Source: Diaphorobacter caeni (GTDB lineage Bacteria > Pseudomonadota > Gammaproteobacteria > Burkholderiales > Burkholderiaceae_C). Taken from it: a DNA stretch of 64,000 bases. The stretch is taken from the NCBI RefSeq assembly GCF_015354245.1, contig NZ_JADKYZ010000010.1:124001-188000 (forward strand). The letters run 5' to 3'. Below, in pieces: positions 23,384 through 31,974 of this stretch. How positions within the stretch are numbered: position 1 is the first letter of the stretch; each line of letters opens with the position of its first letter. The position numbers and the translations under genes are program-made. Below the pieces are notes generated by a model. That model ran no database searches. It was not told the origin of the DNA and was given only the letters and a program-made list of their open reading frames with translations.

Positions 23384-23781
23384 GCTCCTATCCCTTGGCG
23401 TTTTAGCAGCATCTGCAGGGTGAACGCCGTGACTGCCAAAGTCAGTGCAGCGCCAGCGATGCTAGCCACCATGAAAGGGAGCCAGCCAGACCTCAATATC
23501 TGGAACTGCTCCATCACTCCCGCCACGGTGGGGATGAAGAAAAGCATCATGTGCTTTAGCAGCGGCAAGCTCGCCGACTCAACAACGTGCGCCAGCCGTC
23601 CAGAGCACCCCAGCGCCAACAACAGAAGCATCATGCCGACGATGGCAGGCGGAACCGGCAGGGCCAGCCATCGCCCGAGCGTCGCGCCTGCGAACAGCAT
23701 CGTGGCCAAAATTGCAAAGCCCAGAGACAGCCGTCGCCCCCAGGAGGCGATTGCTCGAATGCGCAGGGATGTACCGCTCAC
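23380..23781 (-). CDS. LrgA/CidA-family membrane protein
   Basis: A 133-residue protein with four membrane helices and the holin-like CidA/LrgA pattern (LALPVPPAIVGMMLLLLAL, then LLKHMMLFFIPTVAGVMEQF). GTG start with an AGAG ribosome site. It is the first gene of the lrgAB-type pair, whose stop overlaps the LrgB start. Confidence 0.88.
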   Translation of the reverse strand: MSGTSLRIRAIASWGRRLSLGFAILATMLFAGATLGRWLALPVPPAIVGMMLLLLALGCSGRLAHVVESASLPLLKHMMLFFIPTVAGVMEQFQILRSGWLPFMVASIAGAALTLAVTAFTLQMLLKRQGIGA

Positions 23782-24097
23782 AACAAACTCTTTCTGATCA
23801 CATGCGCTGGCTTAGATGAGCACTCAGGGTTCGGGTGCAACGGTCATGGGCCACGACCAGGGCATCGCACTGCCATTGAATATTTGGAAGATTGCACCTG
23901 CACGTATGCGCGCGCCGATCCTTGGTGCCACCACCTGATCCGCTCTATCCAGTGTGCTCACCAGACCAATGGATAGCAATATGCAGAATTCTCAAAATAG
24001 ACCGTATCAGATCGTATGGATATACTGGAAATCCTCTCTTAAAAGGCTTCCAGACGGATCAGTTCCACCGTGATGCCTTCTGTGTGGATCAAAAAAA
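23782..24097. promoter_or_regulatory. Divergent control region between LrgAB-type and MocR genes
   Basis: A 316-base gap with no gene. Near the MocR start it carries CGTAT-type direct repeats, CCGTATCAGAT and TCGTATGGATA (cores at 24003-24007 and 24014-24018), 11 bases or one helical turn apart. MocR regulators often bind tandem repeats between themselves and a divergent target, so the LrgAB-type operon and mocR itself are the likely targets. Confidence 0.5.
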
Positions 24098-25525
24098 GTG
24101 AAACGCTACGAGCAACTCGCAGGCGACATTGCTGAGTCTATCGCCAATGGCACATTGCCCCCAGGTGCTCGATTGCCATCGGTGCGCCAGACCAGCGACA
24201 GCCGCGGTGTCAGCCCGTCCACCGTGTTCCAGGCTTACTACCTGCTCGAAGGGCGCGGCCTGATCCAGGCGCGGCCGCGATCTGGCTACTACGTAGCGGC
24301 TGCCGCCGCCACTGTGCCGGAGCCAGAGCCCTCCCGCCCCAGCGGCGAGCAACAGGACGTCGAAGTCTCCGAACTCGTCTTCCAGCTACTGGAGCACATG
24401 CGCGACCGCGATCTGGTTCCGCTCGGGTCGGCTTTCCCCGATCCATCACTGTTCCCGCTCGACAAACTGGCGATGGCCCAGAGCAAGGCGATGCGCCACC
24501 TCGACCCCTGGCGCACGGTCGAGCATCTGTCGCCAGGCAATCCTGAACTGCGCCGGCAGATCACGCTGCGCTACCTGGCAACGGCCTTTGCCATCGACGC
24601 GCATGAATTGGTCATCACCAACGGCGCGATGGAGGCGCTGAACCTGAGCCTCGAAGTCGTCACCCAGCCCGGCGACTTGGTGGCCGTCGAATCGCCGACC
24701 TTCTACGGCGCCTTGCAGGCGCTGGAGCGCCTGAACCTGCGCGCCATTGAGGTGCAGACCCATCCACGCACAGGCGTGGATATTTCCGCCCTTGCCGCGA
24801 TATTGGAAAGGCACCCGGTGAAGGCGTGTTGGTTCATGCCGAATTTTCAGAACCCCCTGGGCAGCCTGATGCCTGACGAGGCCAAACAGGCGCTGGTGCG
24901 GCTGCTGTCCGAGCGCCAGATCCCGTTGATCGAGGACGACGTCTACGGCGACCTCTATTTCGGAACGCACAAACCTCGGCCCGCCAAGGCGTGGGACACC
25001 GAGGGACTGGTGCTGCATTGCAGCTCGTTTTCCAAGACCCTCGCGCCCGGCTACCGGATTGGCTGGGTAGCCGCCGGACGCTTCGCGGCCACGCTTGCCC
25101 GGCGCAAGCTGATGAGTTCGCTGACCGCCGCGATACCGTCCCAGGAGGCGCTGTCGCGCTATCTGCAGCAAGGCAGCTACGACCGCCACTTGCGGCGCCT
25201 GAGACTCACGTTGCAGGGGAATCGGGCCGTGGCGCTGCGATCCATTGGCCAGCACTTCCCGGCGGGAACGCGGGCCTCGCCACCGGAAGGCGGCTACTTC
25301 CTGTGGATCGAGTTGCCCAGCCGCATCGACGCGCTGGCATTGCACCGGCTGGCACTGGCCCATCACGTGAGCAGCGCGCCTGGGCACCTCTTCTCTGCGG
25401 ATCATCGCTTCCGCCATCATCTGCGCATCAACTTCGGGCAGGCGGATTCTGCGCAGCTCGACGCGGCGCTCAAGCAGTTAGGGAAACTCGCAAATTCGCT
25501 GGCCCAACGCGGCTCGGCGCCGTGA
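24098..25525 (+). CDS. MocR-family regulator (GntR HTH fused to aminotransferase domain)
   Basis: A 475-residue PLP-dependent regulator. Residues 1-70 are a GntR winged helix (YEQLAGDIAESIANGTLPPG, LPSVRQTSDSRGVSPSTVFQ); the rest is a class I aminotransferase-like domain with NGAMEALNLSLE, FMPNFQNPLGSLMPDE, DDVYGDLYF and the Schiff-base lysine in SSFSKTLAPGYRIGW. Start is GTG 24098. Such proteins sense PLP or amino-compounds. Its divergent partners are the LrgAB-type genes. Confidence 0.93.
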   Translation: MKRYEQLAGDIAESIANGTLPPGARLPSVRQTSDSRGVSPSTVFQAYYLLEGRGLIQARPRSGYYVAAAAATVPEPEPSRPSGEQQDVEVSELVFQLLEHMRDRDLVPLGSAFPDPSLFPLDKLAMAQSKAMRHLDPWRTVEHLSPGNPELRRQITLRYLATAFAIDAHELVITNGAMEALNLSLEVVTQPGDLVAVESPTFYGALQALERLNLRAIEVQTHPRTGVDISALAAILERHPVKACWFMPNFQNPLGSLMPDEAKQALVRLLSERQIPLIEDDVYGDLYFGTHKPRPAKAWDTEGLVLHCSSFSKTLAPGYRIGWVAAGRFAATLARRKLMSSLTAAIPSQEALSRYLQQGSYDRHLRRLRLTLQGNRAVALRSIGQHFPAGTRASPPEGGYFLWIELPSRIDALALHRLALAHHVSSAPGHLFSADHRFRHHLRINFGQADSAQLDAALKQLGKLANSLAQRGSAP

Positions 25526-25686
25526 ACCGTGAGTGGCGGGGCAACCTGATATGTTCAAATATTCCGCATCTGCTGCTTTCTTTGGCGACCGTTTAGAGCC
25601 ATATTGGTGAAGTCCAGTGGGGCACATGCCCTGACTTTTCCTTATGGAGCAGCCACTTCTTTACGGCTGATTTGGCACTAAATCTC

Positions 25687-26841
25687 ATGCCAAGCATTGC
25701 AACAATTTCCCTTCCTGAATCCAACCGTGCATCCGCCCGTAATCTGCCACGGAGTCCGGGAGCCGACACCCGCTCCACGGTTTGGCTCGATAGCCTGGCC
25801 GAACCGCTTGACCATGCTCCAGCAAGCGTTGACCTTCTTCAGAAATTTGCTTCTGACGGATTGACGCGGATCGGTGTCGCTGAAGAACTGGGCGGCGATG
25901 GCGGTTCCTGGGCCGACGCGGCTGAATCAATTGCGGAGTTGGCTCAACGTTCGCTCACGGCCTCTTTCGTTCTATGGAGCCACCGAACCTATATCGAGTG
26001 CGTCGTGCGCAGTAACAACCCCGCGCTACGCGACCGGGAACTGCCAAAACTGCTTGCCGGCGAGTGGGCTGGTGCGATCGGCATGTCCAATGCAATGAAA
26101 TTCGTTTGCGGCCTGGAGCCCCTGGAAGTCATCGCCCGGCAGGCCGACCGGGCGCAGGGCCAACAGTGGCTTATCGACGGCACCCTTCCCTGGGTCACGA
26201 ATCTTCGTGCCGGAGGGTTCAGTGTTGCGGCTGCGGCGCAACCGGCAACTCCCGGCCCAGTGCCGGTGTTCTCATTTCGCTCGGACTTGCAAGGCGTGCG
26301 CCGCAGCCAGGATCTCGTATTGATGGGCCTGCGCGGCAGTGACGTGGCAGCCGTCGAGCTGGAAGGAGTCTTCGTCGGGTCTGAACACAGGCTGCACGAC
26401 AACCTGACTGTCTGGCTTCCTCAAGTCAGACCCCAGTTCCTCGGATTCCAATGCGGGATGTCGATCGGGCTGGCGCGAGCCAGCATCGCGGCAGCGCAAG
26501 AGCGCGTCGGCCGCCGCGAAGTGCTGCGCGCACCGCTCGCCACACTGCACCTCGCACTGGAGAAGGACACCGGAGAGCTGCTGGGCGGTCTCCAAAGCGG
26601 TGTGTTCAGCAGTGACCCTGCGGCTCTGTTCCGTTTGAGAATCGCGCTTGCGCGGCATGTGCAGCAGGCTTTGTATCTCGAACTGCAGGCCTGGGGTGGT
26701 CAAGCCTATCTTGACGATCAGGCCCCCGGATTCGCGCGACGCTGGAGAGAGTCGGCATTTATTCCTGTTATCACGCCAAGCCTCGCGCAGTTGGAAATCC
26801 AACTGAGCTTGCTCAACCGGCAGGCATCTGATACGCCCTAA
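25687..26841 (+). CDS. Acyl-CoA-dehydrogenase-like flavoprotein
   Basis: A 384-residue protein of the acyl-CoA dehydrogenase fold: N-terminal helical domain (LQKFASDGLTRIGVAEELGG), middle beta domain (GAIGMSNAMKFVCGLEPLEV ... WLIDGTLPWVTNL), and a C-terminal four-helix domain with AWGGQAYLDDQAPGFARRWRE. The catalytic Glu of true acyl-CoA dehydrogenases is not obvious, so it may be one of the flavin-monooxygenase-like members of the fold. ATG 25687 chosen; a TTG at 25672 is possible. No ribosome site stands out. Two cytochrome c genes follow. Confidence 0.75.
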   Translation: MPSIATISLPESNRASARNLPRSPGADTRSTVWLDSLAEPLDHAPASVDLLQKFASDGLTRIGVAEELGGDGGSWADAAESIAELAQRSLTASFVLWSHRTYIECVVRSNNPALRDRELPKLLAGEWAGAIGMSNAMKFVCGLEPLEVIARQADRAQGQQWLIDGTLPWVTNLRAGGFSVAAAAQPATPGPVPVFSFRSDLQGVRRSQDLVLMGLRGSDVAAVELEGVFVGSEHRLHDNLTVWLPQVRPQFLGFQCGMSIGLARASIAAAQERVGRREVLRAPLATLHLALEKDTGELLGGLQSGVFSSDPAALFRLRIALARHVQQALYLELQAWGGQAYLDDQAPGFARRWRESAFIPVITPSLAQLEIQLSLLNRQASDTP

Positions 26842-26861
26842 AACAAAGAATCTGCGCCTTC

Positions 26862-26882
26862 CGCCCGTCGAGCATACGGGCG
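26862..26882. other. 7-bp stem-loop between flavoprotein and cytochrome genes
   Basis: CGCCCGT (26862-26868) pairs with ACGGGCG (26876-26882) around seven bases, ending 14 bases before the cytochrome start. No U-run follows. It may affect translation or mRNA stability. Confidence 0.35.
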
Positions 26883-26896
26883 ATGATTGAGCGACC

Positions 26897-27607
26897 ATGT
26901 CTGGTCGCTTGATTCAATCCCTCGTTCTGTCCGCCGCTTGCCTGCTAGCAGGTGTTGCATTTGCGCAGTCCGTTCCCGCCTCGCAGGACATGGCAGCCCG
27001 TGTCGCGGCCTGTACGACCTGTCATGGCCGTGAGGGACGGGCCACGAACTCCGAGTATTTCCCCCGTCTGGCGGGAAAGCCGGCTGGTTATCTGTTCGAG
27101 CAGTTGCGCAACTTTCGCGACGGGCGCCGCCAGCAAACATATATGAATGGCCTGCTGGCGAATATGTCAGATGCTTATCTGCGTGACATTGCCGAATATT
27201 TTGCGTCGCTGGACTACCCCTATCCACCACCACCGGCTTCTTCAATGCCATCGCAGCAGCTTGCACGTGGAAAGACGCTGGTATTCAGCGGCGATCCGGC
27301 ACGCGACATCCCCGCGTGCGCAAGCTGTCATGGCGAAGCATTGACAGGCGCACTGCCGAGCGTTCCGAGCTTGCTCGGACTGCCGCGAATATATGTGGCC
27401 GCGCAGTTGGGGGCTTGGGTGACGGGTCAGCGCCGGGCGATCGCTCCCGATTGCATGGCAGAAGTCGGACGCAAGCTGAACAGCGAAGACATTCAGGCTG
27501 TGGTGGCATGGCTTGAGATTCAACCCGTACCAATGGACAACAAGCCTGTTGTAGCGCTGCCGGCCAAGCCGACTATGCCCTGCAGCGCCATGGAGACCCA
27601 TCCATGA
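26897..27607 (+). CDS. Diheme cytochrome c (c4-like), periplasmic
   Basis: A 236-residue protein with a Sec signal peptide (SLVLSAACLLAGVAFAQS region) and two heme c sites, CTTCH and CASCH, each opening a class I cytochrome domain, as in cytochrome c4. Axial Met candidates lie in YMNGLLANMSD and in the PDCMAEVG segment. Overlap of four bases with the next gene (ATGA) shows co-translation. Probably passes electrons from the next protein or a dehydrogenase to a terminal oxidase. Confidence 0.9.
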   Translation: MSGRLIQSLVLSAACLLAGVAFAQSVPASQDMAARVAACTTCHGREGRATNSEYFPRLAGKPAGYLFEQLRNFRDGRRQQTYMNGLLANMSDAYLRDIAEYFASLDYPYPPPPASSMPSQQLARGKTLVFSGDPARDIPACASCHGEALTGALPSVPSLLGLPRIYVAAQLGAWVTGQRRAIAPDCMAEVGRKLNSEDIQAVVAWLEIQPVPMDNKPVVALPAKPTMPCSAMETHP

Positions 27608-28881
27608 AAGCGCACCGCAGACTTTGGTTGGTATTGCTCGTCCTGACCGTCACGCTCATAGCGCTTGCTGCCACGGTAATCATGCTCAACAAGCGCGGCG
27701 AGGCCTCCATCGTGAGCGATGCCGTACCATCGACGTTTTCACCGGATCAGATTGAACGCGGCCGCTATCTGGCGCTGGCTGGCAACTGCGCGAGCTGCCA
27801 TACAACGCGCGGAGGTGCTGAATACGCTGGCGGGCTCGGCATCAAGACGCCCTTCGGGACCATCTACGCGAGCAATCTCACGCCGGATCCAAGCACCGGC
27901 ATAGGCACTTGGTCGCCAGATCACTTTTGGCGTGCCATGCACAATGGCCGGGCCCGGGATGGGCGGTTGCTATACCCGGCTTTTCCGTATACGAGCTACA
28001 CCCAGATCACGCGCGAGGACTCTGATGCCATCTATGCGTGGCTGCGCACCTTGCCTCCTGTCTCCAAGGAAAATAAGGCTCACGCTTTGGGCTTTCCCTA
28101 CAACACTCAGGCGGCACTGGCGGTGTGGCGTGCGCTGTACTTCCGTCCTGACGGCTTCGCAGCGCAAAGTCAGCGATCTGAGGAATGGAATCGCGGCGCC
28201 TATCTCGTTAATGGGCTGGGCCATTGCATCGCCTGCCACGGCGCTCGCAATAGCCTGGGAGCAACCACCAACTGGGATCGCCTGGATGGAGGACAGTTGC
28301 CCGGCGAGGGTTGGTATGCGCCGGCGCTTGACTCCGACGCGGAAGCGGGCCTGAAGAGTTGGCCGACCGCTGAGGTCGTGGCGCTGCTGAAGACCGGTGT
28401 CACGCCTCGTGCATCAGTGTCTGGCCCGATGGCAGAAGTGGTGTATCGCAGCACTCAGCATTTGAGCGAGAGCGATCTTCATGCAATGGCTGTCTATCTC
28501 CAAGCGCTTCCATCGCACGGCTCGGCGATGCAGCAGCCCGTGCCGTTGCAGCGCAGTGGGGCGCTGATGCAGCGCGGCGAAAAGATCTACTCGCTGCATT
28601 GTGCTTCCTGCCACGGGGAGTCGGGAGAAGGCAAGACAGGCATGTATCCCCCCTTGGCTGCGAACCGCGCGGTGAATCTTGCCAGCCCATCCAACCCGAT
28701 GCAGATGCTGCGGTTCGGCGGATACGCTCCGACCACCGAAGGCAATCCCCGTCCTTACGGAATGCCGCCATTTGGTCATGTGCTCGCTGATGAGGACATT
28801 GCTGCGGTGCTGACCTATGTGCGAGGCAGCTGGGGAAATAACGCTCCGGAGGTTTCTATGCTCCAGGTGATGCGGCGCTGA
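27604..28881 (+). CDS. Triheme cytochrome c, alcohol/aldehyde dehydrogenase subunit type
   Basis: A 425-residue protein with an N-terminal membrane anchor (LWLVLLVLTVTLIALAATVIM) and three heme sites, CASCH, CIACH and CASCH, matching the cytochrome subunit of membrane alcohol, gluconate or aldehyde dehydrogenases. Typical markers: GGLGIKTPFGTIYASNLTPD and DDGRLLYPAFPYTSYT-like sequence. No quinoprotein or molybdo-flavoprotein partner is next to it, so its electron donor is unknown; the flavoprotein upstream is one candidate. Confidence 0.9.
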   Translation: MKAHRRLWLVLLVLTVTLIALAATVIMLNKRGEASIVSDAVPSTFSPDQIERGRYLALAGNCASCHTTRGGAEYAGGLGIKTPFGTIYASNLTPDPSTGIGTWSPDHFWRAMHNGRARDGRLLYPAFPYTSYTQITREDSDAIYAWLRTLPPVSKENKAHALGFPYNTQAALAVWRALYFRPDGFAAQSQRSEEWNRGAYLVNGLGHCIACHGARNSLGATTNWDRLDGGQLPGEGWYAPALDSDAEAGLKSWPTAEVVALLKTGVTPRASVSGPMAEVVYRSTQHLSESDLHAMAVYLQALPSHGSAMQQPVPLQRSGALMQRGEKIYSLHCASCHGESGEGKTGMYPPLAANRAVNLASPSNPMQMLRFGGYAPTTEGNPRPYGMPPFGHVLADEDIAAVLTYVRGSWGNNAPEVSMLQVMRR

Positions 28882-29102
28882 TGCGCGCTGGAGTCTTCGT
28901 TAATGGATCGATCATGCGGAAATTTCTCAGCTCCCTGCAAGCCGTTCTCTGGGCATTGATTGGCCTTGGGGGACGTCGTACCGACGCCGACAAAAGAGCG
29001 GATCAAGGCAGTCTCGCCTGGATCCTCGTACTGGCCGTCGTGTTCGTGCTGTTGCTTGTCGGTGGACTGGTCGGAACAGCGAAGTGGGCGGCAGGATGGT
29101 GA
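28881..29102 (+). CDS. DUF2970 family small membrane protein
   Basis: A 73-residue protein (62 if the second ATG at 28914 is used). MRKFLSSLQAVLWALIGLGGRR matches the DUF2970 start, followed by one hydrophobic helix (LAWILVLAVVFVLLLVGGLV). The first ATG overlaps the cytochrome stop (TGATG), favouring coupling; the second fits the family N terminus better. Function unknown; common near respiratory genes in Burkholderiales. Confidence 0.75.
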   Translation: MRAGVFVNGSIMRKFLSSLQAVLWALIGLGGRRTDADKRADQGSLAWILVLAVVFVLLLVGGLVGTAKWAAGW

Positions 29103-29127
29103 GTGTCCTGCGACTTGAGTACTGCCG

Positions 29128-29154
29128 TTAATACGCGTCGCTATCCGCGATTAA
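29128..29154. terminator. Candidate terminator between convergent genes
   Basis: TTAATACGCG (29128-29137) and CGCGATTAA (29146-29154) form a nine-pair stem with one bulged A. It spans the stop of the minus-strand LysR gene and lies 26 bases after the DUF2970 stop. U-runs are weak, so a strong terminator is not assured. Confidence 0.35.
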
Positions 29155-30047
29155 TAGAGTGCGCATCTGATTTCGCCAAAAAGCCAGTCTTTGAAAATCT
29201 GGATTTTCTCCAGATGGCGCTCATTTGTGCGCTGCGAAAAAAAGTGAATCTCAGCTTCGAATTGTTGAAATGTCTTGATTCCGAGAATGATCAACTCGCC
29301 TCTTGAGAGCTCGCGTTCTGCGAGTCGCGTGCTCTCAAGTGCAATTCCGACACCATCAACCGCAGCAGATACAGACATCGCAGCACGGTCAAATGACAGC
29401 CGCGTCTGCGATCGCATATCAAGTTGATTGCGCGCGAACCAATCATGCCAGGTCACCGGATTGAGCTGTGATTCGATCAATGTCATTTGTGTGATTTGAT
29501 CGGCAAGCGGAAGTCCATGTTTGCGCAGCGCCGGAGCGCACATGGGCACGATCAGTTCCTTCCCCATGGGAGTGATATCGACACCTGGGCGCTGCACGGC
29601 TCGGCCATATGAAATAAGCACATCCAATTCCCGTGCCGTGGTGAGATCCAATGGCTCAGCGCCTGTAGAGAGACGGATGGTGATAGATGGGTGATCCCGC
29701 ATGAATTTTGGCAGCCTCGGCCCCAGCCACTTGGACGCCAGACTGGGCGCACAGTGGACTGTGAGCACCTGCCCTTCGGGGGCCAGTCCGACCTCGTTGC
29801 AACTGGCTTCCAGAGCATCGAAGACTCGGCTGAGACCTTGATGCAGGCGCCGGCCCTCGGGAGTGACTTCCACCTGGCGATGCAGGCGAACAAATAGGCG
29901 CCGTCCGAGGAGTTCTTCAAGTTCCTTGACCTGGTGGCTGATGGCTGATGGCGTCAAGTGCAACTCATGCGCTGCGCGCGTGAAGCTCTGTAGCCGAGCC
30001 GCTGCCTCGAACGCGCGAAGCAGCACAAAGTTGGGGATACGTCTCAT
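29151..30047 (-). CDS. LysR-family regulator (GcvA type), likely regulator of the Rieske operons
   Basis: A 298-residue LTTR. Start RRIPNFVLLRAFEAAARLQS and SAISHQVKELEELLGRRLFV are typical of the GcvA subgroup, followed by a LysR substrate-binding domain (VHCAPSLASKWLGPRLPKF). It is divergent from operon A, and the intervening 334 bases contain a palindromic element that also precedes operon B. This makes it the best candidate regulator for both operons. Inducer unknown. Confidence 0.92.
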   Translation of the reverse strand: MRRIPNFVLLRAFEAAARLQSFTRAAHELHLTPSAISHQVKELEELLGRRLFVRLHRQVEVTPEGRRLHQGLSRVFDALEASCNEVGLAPEGQVLTVHCAPSLASKWLGPRLPKFMRDHPSITIRLSTGAEPLDLTTARELDVLISYGRAVQRPGVDITPMGKELIVPMCAPALRKHGLPLADQITQMTLIESQLNPVTWHDWFARNQLDMRSQTRLSFDRAAMSVSAAVDGVGIALESTRLAERELSRGELIILGIKTFQQFEAEIHFFSQRTNERHLEKIQIFKDWLFGEIRCALY

Positions 30048-30164
30048 ACGCCTTCTTGTCCTTGTTCCAGGTCAAACCTAGAGCCGGTTGCTCATTCGCA
30101 TGAGCCGCTGATGCTGCCTCCAATTATCCAACGAGATGCATCTTGCGTGGTTCTATCGGGCTCT

Positions 30165-30221
30165 TTTTGGGTGCTCATGTGAATCTGATTCATCTATGAC
30201 TTGAACACCTATCGTTTGTCA
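30165..30221. promoter_or_regulatory. Shared control element, copy A (upstream of operon A)
   Basis: In the 334-base gap 30048-30381, this 57-base block matches 40932-40986. Common words in order: TTTTGGGT, TCATGTGAA, CTGATTCAT, CTTGAACA and ATCGTTTGTCA, with equal spacing in the right half. Its core TGAATC-T-GATTCA (30180-30192) is a perfect palindrome. It lies 118 bases from the LysR start and 160 from the oxygenase start. The rest of the gap shows no gene. Confidence 0.75.
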
Positions 30222-30381
30222 CCGATCAAGGCGGCGGCGATGATTTGGGTGTCCGGAATTGCGAGTGTCTCGATCAATTCTGGTGAGACCTGTAACCCGC
30301 ACCAAGACGTGGATGGTCAATTCAATGGGGGTGCCAGCGCAGCCCGGAATTTCGATACCTAGATTCGCCAGGAGACAAGCC

Positions 30382-31908
30382 ATGGACGAGAAATCAGACA
30401 AGCCGTCAATGGGTGCGGCGCCGAAAAAAATCATCCCCTATGGGGGATATTTTCTGAACAAAGTCCCAGATCCAGATATGGAGCTGACCGCCGTGGGACC
30501 AGGCACACCCATGGGGGAATACATGCGGCGTTTCTGGACGCCGGTATGTATGGTTGCCGAACTTACCGATACGCCTCTATTCGTGCGCATCTTGGGTGAG
30601 GATCTCGTGGCATTCCGTGACAAGAGCGGCCGGGTAGGTGTACTGCATGCTCATTGCGCACATCGCGGAACCTCGCTCGAGTATGGTTCTATTCAGGAGC
30701 GTGGCATCCGCTGCTGTTATCACGGCATGGTCTGGGATATCGACGGCACCTGCATCGAAGTGCCCTTTCCCAAAGGTGAGGAAAAGGACGCGGAAAAATA
30801 CGCCTGCACCGTGCGTCAGGGGGCATACCGCGCAGTCGAGTACCACGGCCTGGTATTCGCCTACATGGGCGACCCCGAAAAAGAACCGCCTTTCCCGAAG
30901 TGGGAAGAAAACTTCACGGTGGCTCCGGGCGACGAGCTTGTGCCGTATACCAACTGGCAGCATTGCAACTGGCTGCAGGTTCAGGACAACGCTGCCGACA
31001 ATTTCCACACCGCCGCCTTGCACGCAGCCAAGTATGTGGTCGATGGCCGGTTCCAGGAAACCACCTTCAATGAGACCAGCTACGGCGCACTCGAAGTCGC
31101 GCCTGACATGCATTTCGTGCCTGTACATGGGGGACGCGGCCTGGCCTGTTTCGGCGCGCGGCGCGTCAATCCTGATCGGATATTTGTGCGCGTCCAGCAT
31201 CAGGTGCTGCCTAACATCAGCCTGCATGCCTACGTTCATGAAGATGGTTCCGAGCGCAAGGTCTTTGGCCGCTTGAACATCGTGCGTTGGACGGTGCCGG
31301 TCGATGACGTCAACAGCAAGATGATCGGCTGGCAGATCATGGGCCCTGGCATCGACGTGCGTAGCAAGCAACGGCGTGAGCTGGTGGGATACGAGAGCAT
31401 CGACTTTCTCGATGGACAGGTTGCCATGCGACGTCCTGAGCGATTTGGGAAATACAAGCTCGAAGACCTGCCACCGATTCCTTCCAACCATCGTGAACGA
31501 GCCGCATACAAGGATGCCCAGTATGCGCCCGGCGACTACGAGGCGATCATCAGCCAGCGCCCCATCGCGGTTCATGCGCTGGAGCATCCGACCAAGTTCG
31601 ATTCCGGGGTCTATATCTTCAGAAAGATGCTCCGCGACGGCCTGCGCGGCGCCAACCCTCCTGCCAGCGCCGACGGCTTCCTGCAATGGTTCCAAACCGA
31701 GGGCGGGGCGCCGAACAGCTTCTGCTCCGACTACGTGTTGGACATCCCGGAGGGAAAGACCATCGAGGAAGAGGTCGAGCGCCGACGCCATCTGACCAAG
31801 CGGATTGCAGAAATTCTCACGGAAAGCGACGCGCTCAAAGGGCAGGCGCGAGACGTATTCGTGAAGCAGCGGGTCTCGGAGCTGGAGCGCTCCATGCAAG
31901 CCGCTTAA
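30382..31908 (+). CDS. Rieske non-heme iron oxygenase, large subunit 1
   Basis: A 508-residue oxygenase of the phthalate-dioxygenase-like (single-subunit) class. Rieske 2Fe-2S site: Cys92-x-His94 and Cys111-x2-His114 (HCAHRG ... RCCYHG). Mononuclear iron site in DNAADNFHTAALH with His209 and His214; the bridging Asp is probably Asp206. It inserts oxygen into an aromatic or similar ring, or demethylates; the substrate cannot be told. About two thirds identical by eye to the second oxygenase at 43059. ATG 30382 follows CAGGAGACAAGCC; the frame extends to 30259 without support. First gene of operon A. Confidence 0.93.
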   Translation: MDEKSDKPSMGAAPKKIIPYGGYFLNKVPDPDMELTAVGPGTPMGEYMRRFWTPVCMVAELTDTPLFVRILGEDLVAFRDKSGRVGVLHAHCAHRGTSLEYGSIQERGIRCCYHGMVWDIDGTCIEVPFPKGEEKDAEKYACTVRQGAYRAVEYHGLVFAYMGDPEKEPPFPKWEENFTVAPGDELVPYTNWQHCNWLQVQDNAADNFHTAALHAAKYVVDGRFQETTFNETSYGALEVAPDMHFVPVHGGRGLACFGARRVNPDRIFVRVQHQVLPNISLHAYVHEDGSERKVFGRLNIVRWTVPVDDVNSKMIGWQIMGPGIDVRSKQRRELVGYESIDFLDGQVAMRRPERFGKYKLEDLPPIPSNHRERAAYKDAQYAPGDYEAIISQRPIAVHALEHPTKFDSGVYIFRKMLRDGLRGANPPASADGFLQWFQTEGGAPNSFCSDYVLDIPEGKTIEEEVERRRHLTKRIAEILTESDALKGQARDVFVKQRVSELERSMQAA

Positions 31909-31923
31909 CCCCACTCACCGATA

Positions 31924-31950
31924 GCCCGTGCCGTGTGTGCAGGCACGGGC
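31924..31950 (+). other. Strong 9-bp intercistronic stem-loop
   Basis: GCCCGTGCC (31924-31932) pairs exactly with GGCACGGGC (31942-31950) around a nine-base loop, between the oxygenase and reductase genes. No U-run follows, so it is more likely an mRNA-stabilising or partial-termination element that would make more oxygenase than reductase. Confidence 0.5.
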
Positions 31951-31974
31951 AAATCCAGGCCTTAGGAAATCGTC

